Of a stretch of DNA of 64,000 nt, positions 58,010 to 64,000 are shown piece after piece (within the stretch, counting starts at the first letter, position 1; each line of letters opens with the position of its first letter). Origin of the DNA: Providencia alcalifaciens (lineage in GTDB: Bacteria; Pseudomonadota; Gammaproteobacteria; Enterobacterales; Enterobacteriaceae). The notes beneath the pieces are model-generated. The model was not told where the DNA came from and searched no databases. It saw nothing but the letters and a program-made list of their open reading frames with translations. A program made the translations under genes and the position numbers. The stretch is from the NCBI GenBank assembly GCA_025961275.1, contig JAOQNJ010000001.1:3369353-3433352 (forward strand). The letters are read 5' to 3'.

Positions 58010-59175
58010 AGCAAATGCTTCCTATATTTTTTGCAATTTCATTTTCACTTATACCCAGTTCTACGAGGTATGCAGCACTTCGACCAAGTAGTGTTTGCAT
58101 CACAATAAATAGTTTTATTATTAAAGGCATTGTCTTTTGAATATCTATTGATAGGCCTCCCCCCCGCACAAATTGTTTTCCAAATACATTCTTGACAATC
58201 ATCAGGTAAAGACGATTCAATTTTAATAAGTTCGCGCATGTGCCGGTTATTTGCGATTTGATCATAGGTTGAATCAGAAATATTCCCTATTGGTACAAAT
58301 AGATCTGAAAGCGTTGAGCGCAATGTATCATCAACGTAAATATCACCAGTAGACGTCACGGTTATAGCCACTGCCTTGTACATATCATTCTGCGGAGTAA
58401 TTCCTAATGCTATATAGCGTGATGTACCTGCTAATTTAGTAAGGTGGCTAGTTAAAATTCTGACATCACAATTTGGATCGTTTTGTTCAAACCATGCGTC
58501 GCAAATATCCGAAAGAAAACGTTGAACTCCTTCGGTGTTGGTGGGGTTTTCGTAGTTGCAATCGGGTAATAAAAAGTCAAAATTTCTGCATTGCATATCA
58601 TGATAAAGATGTTTGAAAAGTTCCTTCCCATCTGAATCAGGATCAATAACAGAAAGGACCGATGGAAAGGGGAGAATCCCTCTTGCCGCTGCTGAACAGA
58701 GCGACTTATACCCATTTAATGTAGCTTCGTAGGAACTACGTCCTTTATGGTCTAAACGATATTTATCATTAATATGTTTGGGGCCATCTATTGAAATACT
58801 TACAGTGACGTTGAATTTTTCAAAAATGTTTATCCATTCATCATCAATTAAGGTTGCATTTGTTTGTAGGGCAAGTCGCAATTCTGCATTTTTATAATGA
58901 CCAGAGCGAAGCGTTTCGCATAAATGAATGAAACGTTCTTTTTTGAGCATTAATGGTTCACCACCATGAAGATCAATTTGTATCGTATCAGGATTAGCTT
59001 CTTCAGCAATTTTTTCTAAAAAAGATTTAAGAGTCGTTATTGTTGTATTGGAAATAACAGGAGCACTATTTAGTGCTATCTCACTTCCCATATTAAATAC
59101 ATAACAGTATGAGCAATTTAGATTACAGCGCTCGCTTATCTTGAGGATTACCTCTAAGTGATTTATTTTTTTCAT
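58002..59175 (-). pseudogene. xyeB: Radical SAM/SPASM peptide maturase (XyeB-like), 3' frameshift
   Basis: Installs C-C crosslinks in the precursor peptide using S-adenosylmethionine and iron-sulfur clusters. The radical SAM motif is CNLNCSYC (Cys17, 21, 24), then DLHGGEPLM and 'SISIDGPKHIND'. The SPASM-type C-terminal cysteines begin with CQECIWKTICAGG and 'YCDA'. After YCD the frame departs and ends at 58045 (ANTTWSKCC...). The next frame supplies the natural end QTLLGRSAAYLVELGISENE...ICYE with stop at 58002. A net shift near 58100 (one base gained or two lost) explains this. Loss of the last ~35 residues may impair it. XYE-type assignment is by architecture. Confidence 0.8.
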
Positions 59176-59445
59176 AATAGGAACATTGTGAGATGAGTTG
59201 GTTAAAACGCACGACCTGTTGGTTATACGTTTTAATATTTCTTAAAAAACCATTTATTATCTAAACGATTAAATGTTTTTCACAAACAACCGAATTAAAG
59301 CGGTTAATTACTTTCATTGTTTCAAACATATCGCGATTTTTTAATGGCTTTATCTACCACAATGATTTAATTAGTTAGTCGTTTATCTCTGTCCACCTGA
59401 TACAGAAAAATTGTTAACATAATAAATCACTATACAAGATAATCT

Positions 59446-59583
59446 TTAAAAGCTCTTAGTCCAGCTAGCACGTACCCAGCCTTCGGTAGCTTTACCACCT
59501 CTGACTGCATCAAGCAGATCAGATGTTTTCTTATTTTTCAGGTTTGCAGAATTTTTTTGAATGGCTTTTTGTAGATTTCCCAT
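59446..59583 (-). CDS. xyeA: RiPP precursor peptide, XYE/triceptide type
   Basis: A 45-residue peptide not annotated by length-limited ORF calling. The ATG at 59583 has AAAGGA six bases upstream. A charged helical leader of ~30 residues ends in LLDAVRGG, the Gly-Gly cleavage signal of C39 peptidases. The 15-residue core KATEGWVRASWTKSF holds two Trp-x-basic triplets, WVR and WTK, suitable for three-residue cyclophane formation between the Trp ring and the third residue. It lies 270 bases upstream of the maturase, same strand. XYE membership is from the gene set (precursor, SPASM maturase, aspartic protease, Gly-Gly exporter); the crosslink chemistry is inferred. Confidence 0.82.
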   Translation of the reverse strand: MGNLQKAIQKNSANLKNKKTSDLLDAVRGGKATEGWVRASWTKSF

Positions 59584-60492
59584 ATCTATTCCTTTAATTG
59601 ATTGAATTTAACTACCTGTTTCTCTATTGAACAGAATAGAACCAAGCTAGAATATCATAAATAAAATTAATGCTATTTAATTGTTTCTATTTCGTGATGG
59701 TCATCAATAAACATTTAACTAAACGCATTATTAGTTTACTTAAATTACTATATGTAAACCGTTAATGATCCCGTGATGTCGGTTGATGACTGTTTCTTTA
59801 TGTATTAATTACATGTAGTTAATAGTGATTCTTTAATTTAATAATCATTTAATTAAATTATTTCACAAGAGCAAATAATTATCTGTGAGGCTTTTAGTTA
59901 CGTCGAAATTATCAATAATCATTTTATTTATTTGGCAGATAGTTTAATTAAATTACTGAGTTTGCTTTAGTTATCTAGTGAATTGCCATTCATCGCGATA
60001 TAGACCGATGTTCTGAGGTTTAATATCACTCGGCACTCGTGATCGTTTTGTTTACTCGTTGATAAAAGCTCAATTTTTGTACTATTGGTAAATGGCCATA
60101 CAACGAGTAAAAGGTGAGAATAGAATCTGATATGGTGAAATAACTCTAAAGCAAAAGAGTTTGATGGCGAGAATAAATAGTTCAAACGGTAAAAATGCGC
60201 CATTAAGCGAAGTGCTTTTTGTATTTTTATCCTGATGATTTAATTCTTAAACAATATTCATGTCTTGAAAGCGCTGAATCGACAATATATTGCGCTGAAA
60301 CAATACTTAAATAAGTAAAACTAATAAAAATAGGGCTGTAATTAAATTTCAGAAAAATCCCCCAAATTGTTTTTTTTCTGATATCTATATAGGCACAAGG
60401 GTAAAATTTGGCTACTGCATCACAAAACAACAACTCCATCGCAGTAGGCTGAAATTTAATTACAGGATATTTGAATTGCAGTTTGTTAACTA
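59584..60492. other. AT-rich region between the RiPP locus and ppc
   Basis: About 900 bases. It must carry the promoter for the precursor gene at its left. Two unsupported minus-strand frames of 70-78 codons lie at 59967-60439 without ribosome sites, and I do not accept them as genes. No repeat or RNA is recognised. Confidence 0.45.
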
Positions 60493-60608
60493 TTAGCTAC
60501 ACCCAAATAAATTCAAGATGCATCTCAGCGGCAAGTTAAGCTACACCGATTAAAAACGCTAGGACTAATGAAGTCAACAAAGATGCGACTTGAAGTATGA
60601 TGGGTATA
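60493..60608. repeat. ERIC-like repeat upstream of ppc (reverse orientation)
   Basis: It ends GCGACTTGAAGTATGATGGGTATA, the reverse complement of the opening shared by the other copies, and begins CACCCAAATAAATTCAAG. About 115 bases. Its right edge is 44 bases from the ppc start, so it probably overlaps the ppc leader. Confidence 0.65.
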
Positions 60609-60651
60609 GATAGGGGTCGGCATTCTGCCTAAGCACAAGGTCAGGAGTCTC

Positions 60652-63291
60652 ATGAATCAGCAATATTCCGCAATGCGCAGTAATGTTAGTATGTTGGGTA
60701 AGCTACTTGGCGACACAATCAAGGAAGCTTTAGGGGAGGATATCCTCGATAAAGTTGAATCTATTCGTAAGCTTTCAAAATCATCCCGTGCAGGTAATGA
60801 AGTACAACGTCAAAAACTGCTGGTGACGCTACAAAATCTCTCTAATGATGAGTTATTACCCGTTGCAAGGGCATTTAACCAATTTTTAAATCTGACAAAC
60901 GTTGCAGAGCAATATCACAGTATTTCACCACATGGTGAAGCCGCGAGTAATCCGGTTGCGCTCAAAAATTTGTTTAGCCGTTTAAAAGATAAGAATTTTA
61001 CCGATGGCGATATCCATAAAGCCGTTGAGCAACTGTCGATCGAGCTAGTGTTAACCGCTCATCCAACGGAGATCGCACGTCGTACCTTGATCCATAAATT
61101 GGTTGAGGTGAATACCTGTTTATCGCAGCTTGATCATGATGATATTGCAGATTATGAACGTAACAATATTATGCGCCGCTTACGTCAACTTGTCGCACAA
61201 TCATGGCATACAGATGAAATCCGTAAAATACGCCCAACACCGATTGATGAAGCTAAGTGGGGCTTTGCTGTCGTTGAAAACTCATTGTGGGAAGGTGTAC
61301 CTGCTTTTCTGCGTGAATTTAACGAGCAATTAGAAGAGTCCGTTGGAATTATGTTACCGGTTGAAGCGAATCCAATTCGCTTCACATCATGGATGGGGGG
61401 AGACCGTGACGGTAACCCAAATGTTACCGCAGAAGTTACCCGCCATGCGTTACTGCTGAGCCGCTGGAAAGCTGCTGACCTATTTTTAAAAGATATTCAG
61501 ATCCTGGTTTCTGAACTTTCAATGACCGAAGCAACGCCAGAATTGCGTGCCCTCGCGGGTGGGGATGACGTCGATGAGCCTTATCGCCAAATCGCTAAAA
61601 ATCTTCGAGGCCAGCTATATTCGACGTTGGAATACTTAGAAGCTCGCGTGAAAGGCGAGCAAGTACTGCCTCCTGCTGATTTACTGACCGATAATGCGCA
61701 ATTGTGGGACCCGTTGTATGCCTGTTACCAGTCATTAACCGCTTGTGGGATGACGATTATTGCGAATGGTCAACTGCTTGATACATTGCGTCGTATACGC
61801 AGCTTTGGCTTACAACTGGTGCGTATCGATGTGCGCCAAGAAAGCACTCGCCATACGGAAGCATTATCTGAGTTAACGCAATACCTTGGTTTAGGTGACT
61901 ATGCGGCTTGGTCGGAAGATGAAAAACAAGCATTCTTATTGACCGAGTTACAATCTCGCCGTCCGCTAACACCACGTAACTGGCAACCAAGTCCAGAAAC
62001 GGAAGAAGTTTTTGAAACTTGTCGTGTGATTGCCGAATCTAAAAATGATTCTGTTGCGGCATATGTTATTTCAATGGCAAAAGTACCATCTGATGTTTTA
62101 GCTGTTAAATTACTTCTGAAAGAAGCGGGCGCTTGTATCCGTTTACCTGTAGCACCACTATTTGAAACGCTCGAAGATTTAAATAACGCAGAAAGCGTTA
62201 TGAAAAAATTGTTGAGTATCGAGTGGTACCGTGAGCTGATTGATTCTCGCCAAATGGTGATGATAGGTTATTCTGACTCTGCGAAAGATGCAGGCGTAAT
62301 GGCCGCATCATGGGCGCAATATCGTGCTCAAGATGCCTTGATTAAACTCTGTGATCAAGAAGGTGTGACATTAACCTTATTCCATGGTCGCGGCGGCACA
62401 ATTGGCCGTGGTGGTGCTCCAGCGCATTCAGCATTACTGTCTCAACCACCAGGAAGTTTGAAAGGTGGCCTACGTGTGACGGAACAAGGCGAAATGATCC
62501 GCTTTAAATTTGGTTTGCCACAAGTTGCTATTAGCAGCCTAGCGCTATATACCAGTGCTATTTTAGAAGCGAATCTACTTCCACCGCCTGAGCCGAAACA
62601 AGAATGGAAATCAGTGATGGATTCATTGTCTGAGGTCTCTTGTGACATGTATCGTGATTATGTTCGCGAACAACCTGACTTTGTGCCTTACTTCCGTGCC
62701 GCGACACCAGAATTGGAATTAGCGAAATTACCGTTAGGCTCTCGACCTGCAAAACGTCGCCCAACGGGCGGGGTTGAAACACTGCGTGCTATTCCATGGA
62801 TTTTTGCATGGACACAAAACCGTTTAATGTTACCAGCATGGTTAGGTGCAGGCGCTGCATTGAAACATGTTATCGAGAAAGAAGGTAAACAAGCGGTATT
62901 GGATGAAATGTGGCAACAATGGCCATTCTTTAACACACGCATTGCGATGTTAGAAATGGTGTACGCAAAGGCAGATTTATGGCTGGCGGAATATTATGAC
63001 CATCGTTTGGTTGAAGAGCGTCTTTGGCCATTAGGCCTTAAATTACGCGAACAACTTTCAGAAGATATCAAGAGTGTTCTGGCGGTATCTAAAGATGAAG
63101 CGTTAATGGCTGATTTGCCTTGGATTGCGGAGTCGATTGCCTTACGTAATGTTTACACGGATCCATTAAACGTATTACAGGCTGAATTACTGCACCGTTC
63201 ACGTCAACAAGAGCAAGCCGATCCGCGTGTTGAGCAAGCGTTGATGGTGACTATTGCTGGTGTTGCGGCAGGTATGCGTAATACAGGCTAA
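60652..63291 (+). CDS. ppc: Phosphoenolpyruvate carboxylase
   Basis: Refills the citric acid cycle by making oxaloacetate from phosphoenolpyruvate and bicarbonate. The 879-residue chain begins [20 protein letters not shown]. It has the catalytic His in [15 protein letters not shown], the substrate loop '[20 protein letters not shown]', '[19 protein letters not shown]', the Gly-rich loop '[16 protein letters not shown]' and the C-terminal [19 protein letters not shown] stands before the ATG. Four residues shorter than E. coli. Monocistronic. Confidence 0.98.
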   Translation: MNQQYSAMRSNVSMLGKLLGDTIKEALGEDILDKVESIRKLSKSSRAGNEVQRQKLLVTLQNLSNDELLPVARAFNQFLNLTNVAEQYHSISPHGEAASNPVALKNLFSRLKDKNFTDGDIHKAVEQLSIELVLTAHPTEIARRTLIHKLVEVNTCLSQLDHDDIADYERNNIMRRLRQLVAQSWHTDEIRKIRPTPIDEAKWGFAVVENSLWEGVPAFLREFNEQLEESVGIMLPVEANPIRFTSWMGGDRDGNPNVTAEVTRHALLLSRWKAADLFLKDIQILVSELSMTEATPELRALAGGDDVDEPYRQIAKNLRGQLYSTLEYLEARVKGEQVLPPADLLTDNAQLWDPLYACYQSLTACGMTIIANGQLLDTLRRIRSFGLQLVRIDVRQESTRHTEALSELTQYLGLGDYAAWSEDEKQAFLLTELQSRRPLTPRNWQPSPETEEVFETCRVIAESKNDSVAAYVISMAKVPSDVLAVKLLLKEAGACIRLPVAPLFETLEDLNNAESVMKKLLSIEWYRELIDSRQMVMIGYSDSAKDAGVMAASWAQYRAQDALIKLCDQEGVTLTLFHGRGGTIGRGGAPAHSALLSQPPGSLKGGLRVTEQGEMIRFKFGLPQVAISSLALYTSAILEANLLPPPEPKQEWKSVMDSLSEVSCDMYRDYVREQPDFVPYFRAATPELELAKLPLGSRPAKRRPTGGVETLRAIPWIFAWTQNRLMLPAWLGAGAALKHVIEKEGKQAVLDEMWQQWPFFNTRIAMLEMVYAKADLWLAEYYDHRLVEERLWPLGLKLREQLSEDIKSVLAVSKDEALMADLPWIAESIALRNVYTDPLNVLQAELLHRSRQQEQADPRVEQALMVTIAGVAAGMRNTG

Positions 63292-63351
63292 AAAGTATTT
63301 AACAAAGGGCCGCTAATCTTAATCCAAAAGAAACTGGCCTCTTGATAGACG

Positions 63352-63390
63352 AAAATCCGCGATATTGATTTTAATATCGCGGATTTTTTT
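63352..63390. terminator. Bidirectional terminator after ppc
   Basis: AAATCCGCGATATT (63353-63366), loop GATTTT, AATATCGCGGATTT (63373-63386), with T-tract: a perfect 14-bp stem between convergent genes. Confidence 0.93.
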
Positions 63391-64000
63391 ATCTGTAACC
63401 AACTTGGCAGTTTTTATGGTTTATGTGGCGACACGACTTATTTTCAGTCTTGTGATCACTTGATGTGGTATTGGCCTGTTTATCGTTATGAACGAGATGG
63501 TATGCCGAATGAGCGCGTGGATGAATAAAGAAGTGATTAATGGGCGCATTGTGTGTTTTGATATGCACCAATGATACGCTTGCTGTTTTACCGCGTTTAT
63601 CATGGAATGCATAGATAACGAACGGAACTAAGAAAATTACAACGAAACTAACAGTAAGTAGAGTCACGTAAGTTTCGTTACTTCCACCACTTGGTAAAGA
63701 GCTTGGTGGGAAAAATGAAACAACAAATGCCAGAATAGAAATAATCAATCCTGCAAATGCGATTATTAATTTAAAGCCTTATAAATAAATGACAACGGTC
63801 AGTGCTAACGCGATAAGGAACGACATATTACCGCCGCCGCCAGTATTTGTTAGCACGATGATTGCCACAGTCGTAATCAATAACTGAGAAATGACGAGTG
63901 TGGTAGGTACGCCGTTTTTGTTCACTTTAACAAAGGATTGAGGAAGTATGCCTTTTTGTGCCGCAACATACATACCTCGTGAAGGACCTACAATCCAAGA
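63389..64000 (-). pseudogene. Glutamate/GABA antiporter (GadC-like), broken, continues beyond window
   Basis: An APC-superfamily amino-acid antiporter. The frame entering from the right edge reads '[20 protein letters not shown]', typical of GadC, and continues to '[12 protein letters not shown]', where TAA stands at 63779-63781. After the stop the same frame continues as FKLIIAFAGLIISILAFVVSFFPPSSL and a His-rich C-terminal tail of the GadC kind. Between VIYL and FKLI about 30 residues expected in GadC are missing. A deletion plus the stop therefore inactivates the gene. In GadC the cytosolic C-tail gates the channel by pH. Confidence 0.78.

Noticed and set aside
58045-58130. Programmed ribosomal frameshift in the maturase
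   Set aside because: No slippery heptamer is seen near YCD (GATGCAAACACTACTTGG); a one- or two-base mutation is simpler.
59967-60439. Two minus-strand frames of 78 and 70 codons upstream of ppc
   Set aside because: No ribosome binding sites, AT-rich composition and no recognisable domain; one overlaps no conserved feature. Kept only as a note in the intergenic entry.

Overview
The window is a piece of an enterobacterial chromosome of the Morganellaceae type, most likely Providencia. Base composition is fairly AT-rich. From pfkA rightwards the gene order follows the Escherichia coli 88-minute region (pfkA-sbp-tpiA-yiiQ-yiiR-fpr, glpFK, zapB-rraA-menA-hslUV-ftsN-cytR-priA-rpmE, metJBL, ppc), interrupted by accessory blocks. 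ERIC-type repeats lie in several of the gaps. Genus assignment is an inference from gene order and protein similarity recalled from memory, not from a search.

Layout. 1-9.9 kb: the tail module of a contractile-tailed prophage (tape measure, DUF2590, baseplate J, tail protein, tail fibre, fibre assembly, two unnamed baseplate genes, hub/spike), carrying a 142-bp tandem duplication across a gene junction. 10-11.2 kb: non-coding boundary with terminators and the 3' end of an IS200/IS605 element without its tnpB. 11.3-14.3 kb: a LoiP-like lipoprotein protease and a PlsC-CdsA-like phospholipid gene pair. 14.7-25.5 kb: pfkA, sbp, an OmpG-like porin with a secreted two-domain GH3 hexosaminidase, tpiA, yiiQ, yiiR, fpr, emrD. 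25.9-30.2 kb: a benzoylformate-decarboxylase-like enzyme, a DUF1097 membrane protein, a secreted ankyrin protein and a tandem pair of nearly identical small secreted proteins. 30.6-35.9 kb: a large M66-like secreted-protease pseudogene split by an IS3-family element and a frameshift. 36.1-54.6 kb: glycerol uptake (glpFK) and conserved housekeeping genes ending with the methionine regulon genes metJ, metB, metL under a four-box MetJ operator.

54.7-59.6 kb is the most interesting block. It is a peptide natural-product (RiPP) locus on the minus strand between metL and ppc. A 45-residue precursor (59446-59583), too short to be seen in routine ORF calling, has a Gly-Gly leader end and a short core with two Trp-x-basic motifs (WVR, WTK). 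It is followed by a radical SAM/SPASM maturase, a secreted two-domain retropepsin-like aspartic protease, and an exporter. This matches the XYE type (Xenorhabdus-Yersinia-Erwinia), which makes three-residue cyclophanes ('triceptides'). The locus is decaying. The maturase is frameshifted in its last ~35 codons. The exporter is one reading frame in which an HlyD/CvaA-like adaptor is fused to an ABC transporter that has lost its peptidase domain, with three in-frame stop codons (TGA, TAG, TAA).

The right end holds ppc and, convergent to it, a GadC-like antiporter pseudogene that runs off the window.
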